The position numbers were made by a program, and so were the translations under genes. A stretch of DNA of 64,000 bases. Origin: CAVVNC01 sp963750015. Its GTDB lineage: Bacteria; Desulfobacterota; Syntrophorhabdia; Syntrophorhabdales; WCHB1-27. Below, piece after piece: positions 44,792-53,163 of this stretch. The notes beneath the pieces are model-generated. The model worked only from the letters and a program-made list of their open reading frames with translations, was not told where the DNA came from and did no database searches. The stretch spans positions 1 through 64,000 of the forward strand of contig CAVVPU010000012.1 in the NCBI GenBank assembly GCA_963750015.1, written 5' to 3'. Every line of letters starts with the position of its first letter. Position 1 is the first letter of the stretch.

Positions 44792-45433
44792 TTACGCCTT
44801 GAATCTCTTCCTGATGCCTACGAGGCCCAGAAGGCCGGGGGCAAAAAGAAGTACCGAGGAAGGAATGGGAACCCCACTCGGCTGGCTTTCTTGGACGACG
44901 AATCCGACCTGAGTCAAATCGGGGAGCTGCGCCGTCAGAGCCACGTTCACAAAGTACTGGTCACCGGCCACGAGGTCGGCTCCAGCGGGCGCGTAAAAAT
45001 GAACCTCATCAGCACCGCTGGGCGATGGTATAAAGGTCGCAGTCCAGAGTGTCCAAGTTCCAGCAACATCAACGCTGAAGCGTGTCGTTGTGTCATAGCC
45101 CGTTGCTTCAAAGGCAGGAGTAGAATCGATGTACGTTCCCGCCGGAACCCCGAACTGAGTGCCGAGAATGAAGGCAAAGTCATCCGTCGTCGGGCCGCTC
45201 CACGTCAATGTACCAGCGCCGAGCCCAGGTGTACCCCATGCGGAATTCCCACCGGCGCCGTTGTTATTCCAAGACCACGTCATGCCGTAGAGGCCTGGGC
45301 CGACCGAGCCGCCCACTGTGCTGTTCATGCCGTAGCCGGAGTAGCCGGTGATCGTGTCTGCCATTGCAGACCCGGTAAAAGCCGCGATTACTATCGCTAA
45401 AACAACTGCGATTGCCAAAACTAATCTTTTCAT
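44792..45433 (-). CDS. Secreted protein with VPLPA-type exosortase sorting tail
   Basis: About 213 residues: a signal peptide (LVLAIAVVLAIVIAAFTGSAMA), a beta-rich central domain (Gly, Asn, Trp; for example YGMTWSWNNNGAGG), and a C-terminal tripartite tail with VPIPSS, a hydrophobic stretch (VLLFAPGLLGLVGI) and RKRFKA. This is the VPLPA-CTERM layout, a substrate for the exosortase at 12345. ATG 45433 has AAAGGAGG. Expression is from a strong promoter through a GEMM-like riboswitch leader, and a terminator follows. Confidence 0.88.
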   Translation of the reverse strand: MKRLVLAIAVVLAIVIAAFTGSAMADTITGYSGYGMNSTVGGSVGPGLYGMTWSWNNNGAGGNSAWGTPGLGAGTLTWSGPTTDDFAFILGTQFGVPAGTYIDSTPAFEATGYDTTTRFSVDVAGTWTLWTATFIPSPSGADEVHFYAPAGADLVAGDQYFVNVALTAQLPDLTQVGFVVQESQPSGVPIPSSVLLFAPGLLGLVGIRKRFKA

Positions 45434-45714
45434 GTAACCTCCTTTACACACTTAAATCTAAAAGCTCGTCAGTCAACTGCGTTCTTAAAACCCTACTCAG
45501 GTACTGTATCTTTTAATGCTTGCCAGTCCGCTTAAAGCACTTCTCATGTACTGCCTTTTTTGTTCGGTCGATCCTCCCTGATCGATCTCGGCGTCTTACC
45601 CCCACCTCCTTTGCATGGACTCCGCCTGCCGAAAGCGCAGAGTACGCTTGAACTTCGTCCCCCCTCCAGGAGACACTTTAAGAAATTGTAATCGTTCGTT
45701 TAAGAGTTTTCCTG

Positions 45715-45795
45715 CTACCTGGCGACCTGGCTATCTCCCTGGCGGGAGACCCGTTGGCTTTCCGGCCCATCTTTGCAGATGGTGTGGCTTTTTCA
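45715..45795 (-). promoter_or_regulatory. GEMM-I-like riboswitch, probably GEMM-Ib (cGAMP/c-di-GMP class)
   Basis: On the minus strand: ACCATC-TGCAAA-GATGGG (P2 with GNRA-type loop), CCGGAAAGCC, AACGGGTCTCCC, GGGAGATAGCC and GGTCGCC. The GGAAAGCC...GGGTCTCCC...AGCC pattern resembles the Geobacter GEMM-Ib aptamers that respond to 3',3'-cGAMP, rather than the canonical GACGCAAAGCC core. Which dinucleotide it binds is open. It begins about 10 nt after the predicted transcription start. Confidence 0.65.
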
Positions 45796-45807
45796 AGAAG
45801 CAAACAT

Positions 45808-45837
45808 ATTATAAACATTGTCTAACTTTAGTGTCAA
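45808..45837 (-). promoter_or_regulatory. Near-consensus sigma70 promoter before the riboswitch
   Basis: TTGACA (45832-45837 on the minus strand), an 18-bp spacer and TATAAT (45808-45813). The expected start point is near 45800, at the 5' edge of the riboswitch. Confidence 0.8.
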
Positions 45838-45856
45838 GCAAAAATTGAAATTTTTT

Positions 45857-46699
45857 TTAAACTCTTTCCCCTTTTTTTTGATTCCCAGAAATAGCAAGGG
45901 AAATCGGACCGGCTGGAAGGAAAAAAGATGAGCCCATGACCACTATTTTCCTTGTTACCCTATTTCGAAACGCAATGAGGCTCGCGAGACCGGGAGCGAG
46001 CAGCCAGAGCCCCGACGGGATGGGGACTGTAGACGGGTTCGATGAGGGACCGGTCGGTGAAGACGGCCCGGGCGATCCCTGCGAGAGCGGACCCGACGTA
46101 TCGCCAGTTCCGGTCGATCCCGTAATTCCGTGCCCAGAGCCCGCTCCTCCTCCGCCGCCCGTACCCAGGCCGGAGCCATCAGAAAACCCCGAATAGGCCT
46201 GCCCGTCGTTTCCACCCGACCCGCCACGAATAAAGGAACCGGGAGAGCCATCGTTGAGGAAGTCCATGTGTCCACCCACTTCGAAGCCTGTTATTCCAGG
46301 CGTGCCGCCTGAACGTGTCGGTATGGGCGGCGGGTTGTCACCCGCCTCGAAGAGCAGGGCCAGCCCACCGTCGAAATCAATAGCGGGGCTAAAGTGAAAG
46401 CCGCCGAGGTCTGAAGGCGGACCTGAATACAGGGCTTGTTCATCCGAATCTACCCCCGATGCTCCTCCGGAGCCGCTTGCGTGTGACCCATTGTGCGGGA
46501 AGCCTACCATAAAGAAGGGTATTGCGACGGCAAGACTTGATCCCAGTATGAAGAGGATCGCCGCAAACAGGAGGATCTTCCCCGCAGTCAGGCCTGTGAA
46601 TACCCACATCACGACCAGGCGAGCGATCGATGCACCGGCGATGAACGGGCGTGCGATGAACGGGCGCCGCCTGATAATTTCTGTTTTGTGCCGGTCCAT
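45857..46699 (-). CDS. Gly/Ser-rich secreted protein with internal VPLPA-type sorting motif
   Basis: About 280 residues. One N-terminal TM (about residues 25-60, ILLFAAILFILGSSLAVAIPFF) is followed by a Gly/Ser/Asp-rich disordered region (GTGGGGGAGSGHG, SPGPSSPTGPSSNPS). Near the C-terminus lie VPIPS, GLWLLAPGLASLIAF and RNRVTRK, the sorting-tail layout. Unusually, about 27 more residues follow (IVVMGSSFFLPAGPIS...), so the signal is not terminal. ATG 46699 follows AAAGGAGGGG; the longer start at 46822 lies at the transcription start and is rejected. Confidence 0.7.
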   Translation of the reverse strand: MDRHKTEIIRRRPFIARPFIAGASIARLVVMWVFTGLTAGKILLFAAILFILGSSLAVAIPFFMVGFPHNGSHASGSGGASGVDSDEQALYSGPPSDLGGFHFSPAIDFDGGLALLFEAGDNPPPIPTRSGGTPGITGFEVGGHMDFLNDGSPGSFIRGGSGGNDGQAYSGFSDGSGLGTGGGGGAGSGHGITGSTGTGDTSGPLSQGSPGPSSPTGPSSNPSTVPIPSGLWLLAPGLASLIAFRNRVTRKIVVMGSSFFLPAGPISLAISGNQKKGERV

Positions 46700-46842
46700 A
46701 ACCCCTCCTTTTGCCTCAAGGGAAGCCTCTCCCCCGAGCAGCCGATTTTTCCCATTGCCGTCGGCCGTCGCTCTTGCACTATGTTTCCGTATCCCGAAAC
46801 CTGTAACCGATTCGGCTGACACGTCTACAAAATTTGGTGTAC
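46700..46842 (-). promoter_or_regulatory. Structured 5' leader of the Gly-rich sorting-tail gene (unassigned)
   Basis: A 143-nt leader after the promoter can form several stems (CCGAATCGG; GTTTC/GAAAC; GCCGA/TCGGC; GGGGAGAGGCTTCCC). No known aptamer core is recognised. Confidence 0.3.
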
Positions 46843-46848
46843 ACTAAC

Positions 46849-46877
46849 TTTATATAACACTGCAATACATTTGTCAA
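46849..46877 (-). promoter_or_regulatory. Near-consensus sigma70 promoter of the Gly-rich sorting-tail gene
   Basis: TTGACA (46872-46877 on the minus strand), a 17-bp spacer and TATAAA (46849-46854). Confidence 0.75.
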
Positions 46878-46988
46878 GAAGAATTTGAAGGGAAATGAAT
46901 GACGTCCGGAAGAACTCTAAATGTTTATTGCTATTTTGGCACTTATCGTAAGGGATCGGTGGAAGACAGGAGGGGCTTCCGTCTTAAG

Positions 46989-47861
46989 TTAGGACAGGCC
47001 GTGTTGCTTTGCCCACGCTCCCACGTGGACAGGGCTGCTCAATACCTCGGCGCCTGCGGCGGTCAGGGCCGCTTTCTTGCCCTCCACGGTACCTGTGGCG
47101 CCCCGGATGATCGCGCCCGCATGGCCCATCTTCTTGCCTTGGGGGGAGCAGCTTCCCGCGATGTAGGCTGCGACGGGTTTCGACATACCATCAGAGATAA
47201 AGCGGGCCGCCTTTTCCTCCTGTTCGCCTCCCACCTCGCCCACGATGATGACGCCCCTGGTGGTATCGTCTTCTTCGAAGAGCTTGAGAATCTCGGCGAG
47301 GTTAGTGAGGACCACGGGATCGGCCCCCATACCGATCACTGCGCTCTGGCCCACGTGAGCTTCGGAGAGTATTCCCGCGAATTCGTACGAAAGTGTTCCG
47401 CTCCGGGAGACGATGCCTACGTGACCAGGCGCAAAAAGGGAGGCGGGCATGATGCCGATCTTACCCTTTCCGGGGACGAGGATGCCGGGCGTGGTCGGAC
47501 CGAGTGCTATGACGCCCTTCTGCATGGCGTAATCACGCATCTTCATGACATCGTTCACCGGTATATGCTCCGGCACCATGACTATGAACTTTATCCCGGC
47601 ATCGACTGTTTCGAGGAAGGCATCGAGGACGAAGGCGGCAGGCACGAAAAATACCGACGCATTCGCACCCGTCTGCCGGACCGCTTCTTCCACGCTGTCA
47701 AATACAGGGAGTCCTTCAACGAGAGTGCCGCCCTTTCCCGGCGTGACACCGCCCACCACATTCGTGCCGTAGTCGAGCATCCAGTGTGTTTGAACCGCTC
47801 CGATGCGCCCCGTGATACCCTGAACGATAACCCGCGTTGATTCATTGATCAACAAGCCCAT
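46989..47861 (-). CDS. sucD: Succinate-CoA ligase-type (ADP-forming) acyl-CoA synthetase, alpha subunit
   Basis: This 290-residue CoA-binding subunit has VIVQGITGRIGAVQTHWML, VSRSGTLSYEFAG and the phospho-His247 in GKKMGHAGAI. It forms an alpha/beta ligase with the next gene upstream (61 bp away), making or using acyl-CoA with ADP/ATP. The set with a 4-hydroxybutyryl-CoA dehydratase-like gene suggests a CoA-linked C4 or similar acid pathway, and the true acid may not be succinate. Malate-CoA ligase-like enzymes share this signature. Confidence 0.88.
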   Translation of the reverse strand: MGLLINESTRVIVQGITGRIGAVQTHWMLDYGTNVVGGVTPGKGGTLVEGLPVFDSVEEAVRQTGANASVFFVPAAFVLDAFLETVDAGIKFIVMVPEHIPVNDVMKMRDYAMQKGVIALGPTTPGILVPGKGKIGIMPASLFAPGHVGIVSRSGTLSYEFAGILSEAHVGQSAVIGMGADPVVLTNLAEILKLFEEDDTTRGVIIVGEVGGEQEEKAARFISDGMSKPVAAYIAGSCSPQGKKMGHAGAIIRGATGTVEGKKAALTAAGAEVLSSPVHVGAWAKQHGLS

Positions 47862-47922
47862 TTCGACCTCAATATATCCTGTTTTCGGCTAGCTTCCTGA
47901 AGACGGGGCGGAAAGCCACGGC

Positions 47923-49071
47923 TCAACCGGCTTCGAGAAGCGTGAAAATCTTATCGATCGCTTTCTCAGTCGCCGCGTCCGTCACTACATGGACCCCTGC
48001 CGTACGGAGGATCTCCCACGTCTCTTCCTGACGATTTCCCAGAGCCTTGGCTACTACGGGAATTTTCAGACTGTGCTCCTTGATGTAGCGCACGATGCCC
48101 TTGGCGCCTTCATGGATAGGATTTATGCCGCCGTAGACGTTGATGAAGACCGCTCTGATGCCGACCTTCATCAGAACGAGGTCCATACACTTATAGAGCA
48201 GATCGGCGGTAATGCCTCCACCTGTCTCCAGAAAATTTGCCGGCCTCATCCGCTCGGCAATAATGTCCATGGAAGCCATGCCCAGACCGGCCCCTGAAGA
48301 GATGAGAGCAATATCGCCATCGAGTTCCACGTAAGTTACGCCGATTTCCTTTCCCCTTCTTTCCAGGGGATTTTCTATTCGCTCCACCGGGTCCGGAAGG
48401 GAGGAACGGGCCGAACGCAGCCTCGAAAGAGCAGAGTCGTCCACTTCGAGAACGGCGTCTAACGCCAGGAGCCCCCCGTTGGGTAGAACGGCGAGAGGAT
48501 TGATCTCGACGATGAGGGCCTCGAAACGGGTAAAGACCTTATAGAGCTGCGCAATGACGTCGATGAAAGGACCGAGCAGGTGCTGGCCCAGTCCGAGTTT
48601 TCTGAGCAGGGCCCGGGCCTGATAAGGATAGAACCCATACATGGGGTCCACGTGGATGGCGGCGATCTTCTCCGGCGCTTTCCGTGCCGTCTCTTCGATA
48701 TGTACTCCGCCTTCGGTGCTTACGACGATGACCGGCTTCCCCGTATACCCGTGCACGGTGACGCCCACGTAGAGCTCACGGGCAATATCGGCCTTCTCAG
48801 CCACAAGAATCATTCTGACGGGAAGACCATTGATCTCGGACGTGAGAAGCCCCTCGGCCATCTCCTTGAGCTCCTCAGCCGTGTAGGCCGTTTTGATACC
48901 TCCCGCAAGTCCGCGGCTGCCCGTAAGAACCTGTGCTTTGAGCATGACAGGGTAGCCTATCTCTCCTGCTACATGGACCGCCTCCTGTACGGTGGCGGCC
49001 ACACCGCGTCTCGGCACGGGGATGCCCATCGATTCGAAGATCTCGGCAGCCTCAAATTCGTGGAGTCTCAT
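47923..49071 (-). CDS. sucC: Succinate-CoA ligase-type acyl-CoA synthetase, beta subunit
   Basis: This 382-residue ATP-grasp subunit has LHEFEAAEIFESMGIPVPRRG at the start, YPVMLKAQVLTGSRG, EINPLAVLPNGGLLALDA, the glycine loop ALISSGAGLGMASMD and FINVYGGINPIHEGAKGI. It contacts the alpha subunit through the CoA-ligase domain. It is transcribed from the promoter at 49126-49155, divergent from the dehydratase-like gene. Confidence 0.9.
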   Translation of the reverse strand: MRLHEFEAAEIFESMGIPVPRRGVAATVQEAVHVAGEIGYPVMLKAQVLTGSRGLAGGIKTAYTAEELKEMAEGLLTSEINGLPVRMILVAEKADIARELYVGVTVHGYTGKPVIVVSTEGGVHIEETARKAPEKIAAIHVDPMYGFYPYQARALLRKLGLGQHLLGPFIDVIAQLYKVFTRFEALIVEINPLAVLPNGGLLALDAVLEVDDSALSRLRSARSSLPDPVERIENPLERRGKEIGVTYVELDGDIALISSGAGLGMASMDIIAERMRPANFLETGGGITADLLYKCMDLVLMKVGIRAVFINVYGGINPIHEGAKGIVRYIKEHSLKIPVVAKALGNRQEETWEILRTAGVHVVTDAATEKAIDKIFTLLEAG

Positions 49072-49125
49072 TGTATGCCTGAACCTTTTGAGAGAATTTG
49101 TTTTCTGTTAATTCGCTACTGGGCA

Positions 49126-49155
49126 AGTATAAACAGCCCCGCTTTTGATTGTCAA
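49126..49155 (-). promoter_or_regulatory. Sigma70 promoter of sucCD
   Basis: TTGACA (49150-49155 on the minus strand), an 18-bp spacer and TATACT (49126-49131), about 55 bp upstream of sucC. Confidence 0.7.
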
Positions 49156-49508
49156 TAACAAACAGGACGCTTGGAAGAATGTGCATAATAAGCCGGGGCC
49201 ACGGGGAAGAATCAAGACTGCCCCGTTAACCCAAGGAGGCTATCCTCCGCTCTGTGGCCTCTATCCTTCGAATTTACTTGACACGGGCCGACAAGACATG
49301 AAATCGTAATGTACGGTTCTCTCGAAACCGGGAAGACCCAAGAGATGGCGGTTACGCCGCCGCCGGGAAGAGCCCGCCCGTAACGATCGCAGATAAGCGA
49401 GATTCGGATTACAGCCGAGAAGCCGGAAGATGTCCGTCCGATCAGGAGCCGATTGCATCTTCTGCCATTTGGCAGCGGAATCTAATTACACTTCAAGGAG
49501 GCTTGGCA
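49156..49508. other. Divergent regulatory region before the dehydratase-like gene
   Basis: About 350 bp with no gene. It ends in AAGGAGG before ATG 49509. The middle (about 49330-49450) is GC-rich with stem potential (GGCGGTTACGCCGCC) and could be a structured leader; no known aptamer is recognised. Confidence 0.4.
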
Positions 49509-50945
49509 ATGGGTCTTAAAACAAAGGATGAGTACATCGAATCTATAAGGGCCCTCAAGCCCACTGCGTACATGTTCGGGGAGCGAGTAACCGATGTGGT
49601 GGATAATCCCCGTCTCCGGGCAGGCATCGAGGCAACGGCAGCCACCTATGAGGTAGCCCAGATGGACGAATATCGGGACCTCCTGGTAACGACGAGCCCC
49701 CTCATCAACGAGCCTGTAAGCCGCTTCACCCTCCCCCCTTCAAGTATAGAAGATCTGGTTGCCCGGGTGAAGGTCAACCGAAAACTGGGAAACTACGTGG
49801 GGACTTGCCATCAGCGGTGTACAGGGCTCGATTGCCTCTCCGCCCTGTCCATCGTCACTTACAATATTGATAAGAAGCACGGCACGAACTACCATGGCCG
49901 GTTTATCGAATTCCTGAAATACATGCAGAAGAACGATCTGGCTGGAAATGCAGGGGTCACCGACGTAAAGGGAGACCGTTCGCTCGCGCCACATGAGCAA
50001 CCCGACAAGGACATGTATTTGAGGGTGGTCGAGACACGCCCCGACGGAATAGTGGTGAGGGGAGCGAAAGTGCATCAGACCGGCTCCCTCTCCTCCCATG
50101 AAATCATCGTCATCCCCACCCGTGCCCTGGGCAAAGAGGACAAGGAGTATGCCATTGCCTTCGCCATCCCCTCGGATACGAAGGGCCTGATCCACGTGAT
50201 CGGCAGATCGACTCTCGATATGCGGGAACTCGATGGGTGCGATATCGGGAACACCCTTTATTCCAAATATTGTCCGACCCTGATCTTCGACGACGTCTTC
50301 GTGCCCCGGGAGCGCGTCTTCATGTGCGGTGAGACAGAATTCGCCGCCGATCTCGTCGGCCGTTTCTCCGCCTTTCACCGGCAGAGTCACGGCGGCTGTA
50401 AATCCGGAAAGATCGACTGTATGATCGGGGCGGCCCTCACCATGATGGACTACAACGGCACTGCCAAGGCCGGCCATCATAAGCAAAAAGTAATCGACAT
50501 GATCCATCGGTCGGAAACCCTTTATGGATGCTGTCTTGCCGCCTCCTACGAAGGCCGGAAACAGCCCTCCGGCACCTATTACATCGATACGGTGCTCGCC
50601 AATGCATCGAAGCTTCATGAAGGCAAGGAGCTTGCCGAGGCCATACGGCTCATGATCGACATATCGGGTGGATTCGTCGCAGACCTGCCCTCCGATAAGG
50701 ATTTCCAGAATCCGGAAGTAGGGGATCTCTTGAAAAAGTATCTCAAAGGGGTTGAGAATACCCCCGTCGAAAACAGGGTCCGCATGTACAGGCTCGTAGA
50801 GAAGATGGCCCTCGAAAGCGCGGACACGATTTCAGACATCCATGGAGGAGGCTCGCCTGAAGCCCACCGCGTCACGATCTTTCGGGAAACCGATGTGGAG
50901 GCGAAGAAGCGTGCGGCCAAGAGGCTGGCAGGCATCGATGAATAG
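49509..50945 (+). CDS. 4-hydroxybutyryl-CoA dehydratase-like [4Fe-4S] flavoprotein (HpaB/AbfD family)
   Basis: This 478-residue FAD enzyme has the four cluster ligands of 4-hydroxybutyryl-CoA dehydratase/vinylacetyl-CoA isomerase: Cys100 and Cys104 (GTCHQRCTG), His290 and Cys297 (HRQSHGGCK). The spacings match AbfD (C-x3-C and H-x6-C), which separates it from plain 4-hydroxyphenylacetate monooxygenases. The C-terminal helical domain has ESADTISDIHGGGSP. It should dehydrate a 4-hydroxyacyl-CoA to crotonyl-CoA or a relative, a radical step suited to an anaerobe. ATG 49509 follows AAGGAGG. Confidence 0.85.
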   Translation: MGLKTKDEYIESIRALKPTAYMFGERVTDVVDNPRLRAGIEATAATYEVAQMDEYRDLLVTTSPLINEPVSRFTLPPSSIEDLVARVKVNRKLGNYVGTCHQRCTGLDCLSALSIVTYNIDKKHGTNYHGRFIEFLKYMQKNDLAGNAGVTDVKGDRSLAPHEQPDKDMYLRVVETRPDGIVVRGAKVHQTGSLSSHEIIVIPTRALGKEDKEYAIAFAIPSDTKGLIHVIGRSTLDMRELDGCDIGNTLYSKYCPTLIFDDVFVPRERVFMCGETEFAADLVGRFSAFHRQSHGGCKSGKIDCMIGAALTMMDYNGTAKAGHHKQKVIDMIHRSETLYGCCLAASYEGRKQPSGTYYIDTVLANASKLHEGKELAEAIRLMIDISGGFVADLPSDKDFQNPEVGDLLKKYLKGVENTPVENRVRMYRLVEKMALESADTISDIHGGGSPEAHRVTIFRETDVEAKKRAAKRLAGIDE

Positions 50946-51065
50946 GCAAAACTTTTCTTAAGAGACCGACAAATCGAACGGGCGGGTGCTATGTCTGAAG
51001 TGGCCGCACGTTCGATTTCCCTTTAGGCCGTTTGGGGTGAACTCATCACGAAACAAGGAGGGCCC

Positions 51066-51935
51066 ATGCCGCTCATAACGATAGACCCTGACCTGTGCCG
51101 GAAGGACGGTCTTTGTACGGTGGTGTGCCAGAAAGTTTTTGAGCAGCGTGACACCGCGTCGACCCCTGTTGTCGTGAGTGAGGAATCGTGCAATTCCTGC
51201 GGCCATTGCGTGCTCGTTTGTCCCTCCGGTGCGATAAGCCAGACGAACTGCCCTCCCGGAGCGATTCATCCGGTTGAGACAGATCGCCTGCCTACCTGGG
51301 AGCAGGTGCGGGAGATGACAAGGGCCAGGCGCTCGATGAGGGCTTTCAAGAAAGATGGGGTCGAAAAGGAGCTTATCGAACGGGTGATCGATGCCGCACG
51401 ATTCGCCCCGAGCGCAAAGAATACCCAAAGCACGGACTTCACGGTGATCCAGGACCGGAATACTTTGCGTGAGGTCGCCATGGTCACCGCCCGATGGCTG
51501 GGAAAGTCAGCGGGAAGACTCAGGAATCCTCTCTGGCGAGGGCTCTACCGGATGGTCGGGGAGCGAGACACCCAGGAGATCAAAAGGTGGATCGGCCAAT
51601 TCGAGCGCACGGCGGAGAAGGCCAAAAAGGGCATCGACGTCATCCTCTTCGATGCGCCTGTTCTCCTCCTCTTTCATACTGACAAAAAGGTGCGCTTCGG
51701 CGAGACAAACGCGAACCTCGCCCTCCAGAACGGAACTATGGCCGCCATCTCTCTCGACCTCGGCTGCTTCTATACCGGATACGTGGTAACCGCGTGCAGC
51801 CACCTGAAATCTCTGCGCGAGATGCTTCGGCTCCCGGCCGGTCACCGCCTGTACGGCGGTCTCGCCATCGGCTATCCCCGGATCAGGTTCACCCGATGGA
51901 TCGACAGGAATCCTCCCAAAGTGACGTGGATATAG
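51066..51935 (+). CDS. Ferredoxin-nitroreductase fusion protein
   Basis: This 289-residue protein has an N-terminal ferredoxin-like part with one full [4Fe-4S] motif (Cys42, 45, 48, 52) and an unusual first motif, Cys11-x5-Cys17-x3-Cys21. The C-terminal nitroreductase/FMN domain runs from about residue 80 (RARRSMRAFKKDGVEKEL, FAPSAKNTQS, GLAIGYP at the end). It may move electrons from a reduced carrier to an FMN-bound substrate. ATG 51066 follows GGAGGG. It lies 120 bp after the dehydratase-like gene, with a 10-bp inverted repeat (AAATCGAACG/CGTTCGATTT) in the gap. Confidence 0.85.
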   Translation: MPLITIDPDLCRKDGLCTVVCQKVFEQRDTASTPVVVSEESCNSCGHCVLVCPSGAISQTNCPPGAIHPVETDRLPTWEQVREMTRARRSMRAFKKDGVEKELIERVIDAARFAPSAKNTQSTDFTVIQDRNTLREVAMVTARWLGKSAGRLRNPLWRGLYRMVGERDTQEIKRWIGQFERTAEKAKKGIDVILFDAPVLLLFHTDKKVRFGETNANLALQNGTMAAISLDLGCFYTGYVVTACSHLKSLREMLRLPAGHRLYGGLAIGYPRIRFTRWIDRNPPKVTWI

Positions 51936-52047
51936 AGGACAGGTTGATGGTCGAGGCTTTATCGAAACAACGGCCGTCTTCAAGTCGACAATTTTGTGTG
52001 ATAACAATCGGCTGGATGTGTGGTAATATGCATTCCAATGTGAGAGT

Positions 52048-53163
52048 ATGGGCGAAGATGACAAAAAGGACCGATCGGGCGGGGTGACAAGCTCAGGAGA
52101 GGCTCCGGAAGGCCGGATCGCCTGGCTGGAATCTCCGGCCCGGACGTATAAGGCCGACCTATCTGAAGTAAGCCTCGGCAGAGAGGAAATAGGGGTCACC
52201 TTCGGCTTAGGCCGGCCCTCTTCCGAGAAGCCGGGCGAGCTACCGGTCGACCTCCTCGGCCGAATCATTCTAACCCCCTTCCTGGCGAAACGATTCTCTT
52301 TTGTGCTGACTGAGGCGCTCGAGAGGCATGAATCGCTTTACGGTCCGATCGGGCCCGATCTCACGATCGACAATCAGAGAAGCGGAAGCGAAACGGCTGC
52401 CAGAAAGAAGGAGCTTCTTCTCAGGCTCGTCAAAGGTCTTCACGCAGAATTCGGTCTCGAGCGTTCTTTCAAGGTCCTTCCGGGGATGCTCCTCACCAAC
52501 CGCTTTCTGCTCTCTCTGTTCAAGGATGCCGTGCCCCGCGATAAACTTCTCGACCTTTGTCAAGAACTCGACCTGCCCGGCTATTTTCGGGAACCCTTGC
52601 TGCAAGGCCTGCCCGACGCAAAGCTTCTCCATTTCGGCTTCGAAGAGAATGAAATGGGATCGATCTACAAGGTCTATCTCGAAATGGACGTAAAGAGCCG
52701 CCTTTACCCGTTTCTCCTCTATCAGGGTTTCAAATGGGATACCTCCGACCCTGACCGGGGGTCTCTTGCGCGGTACACCTGCTATCCTTCTTTCACTCCG
52801 AAAGACATGGTGGAAAGAATGTCCCTTGCCTTTCATGGTGCGGACTCCGAAGAGCCTTTCGACATAGCAAAATCGATCATAGGCATGGCTGCCGGCATTA
52901 CTTCCGAGATTCTCTTTCTCGATGTCGCCGAGGATAACAACAAAAGAAGGTCGTTCGATATAAACATGTACAAGTCAGGCATCACGCTTTTCGCCCTCCA
53001 CCCTCTCCTTTCGAGGATTAGAGATCATTATTCGGCGCCTTCGGCCGAATTCCAGGCCTTCTTCGAGTCGGTGAAGGACAAGAGGTTCGGCCATCTATCG
53101 GGCGGCGTCGACAGGGAAGGACGTTCCTTTTTTACCGTTCATTTCGGGGTAGAGATGCATTGA
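52048..53163 (+). CDS. DUF3467-like domain fused to an unknown (possibly ABBA-like) domain
   Basis: This 371-residue protein's residues about 22-100 line up, without large gaps, with the stand-alone DUF3467 protein at 62960: RIAWLESPARTYKAD against KIRWNDSNLKTSYAN, SLGREEIGVTFG against SSTREEVTILFG, and GRIILTPFLAKRFSFVLTEA against DRVILNAYAAKRLSLLLSRI. The C-terminal 240 residues have alternating strands (LLHFGFEENEMGSIYKVYLEM, RSFDINMYKSG, SFFTVHFGVEM) resembling the gene at 54135. No function is known. The stop overlaps the radical SAM start (TTGA). Confidence 0.65.
   Translation: MGEDDKKDRSGGVTSSGEAPEGRIAWLESPARTYKADLSEVSLGREEIGVTFGLGRPSSEKPGELPVDLLGRIILTPFLAKRFSFVLTEALERHESLYGPIGPDLTIDNQRSGSETAARKKELLLRLVKGLHAEFGLERSFKVLPGMLLTNRFLLSLFKDAVPRDKLLDLCQELDLPGYFREPLLQGLPDAKLLHFGFEENEMGSIYKVYLEMDVKSRLYPFLLYQGFKWDTSDPDRGSLARYTCYPSFTPKDMVERMSLAFHGADSEEPFDIAKSIIGMAAGITSEILFLDVAEDNNKRRSFDINMYKSGITLFALHPLLSRIRDHYSAPSAEFQAFFESVKDKRFGHLSGGVDREGRSFFTVHFGVEMH

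Noticed and set aside
49277..49311. TTGACA upstream of the dehydratase-like gene as a promoter
   Set aside because: No -10 at 16-19 bp; the nearest TAATGT is 23 bp away.
49330..49450. Cobalamin or other known riboswitch before the dehydratase-like gene
   Set aside because: GGGAA and CCGGAAG-like pieces occur but the conserved B12-box order is missing.
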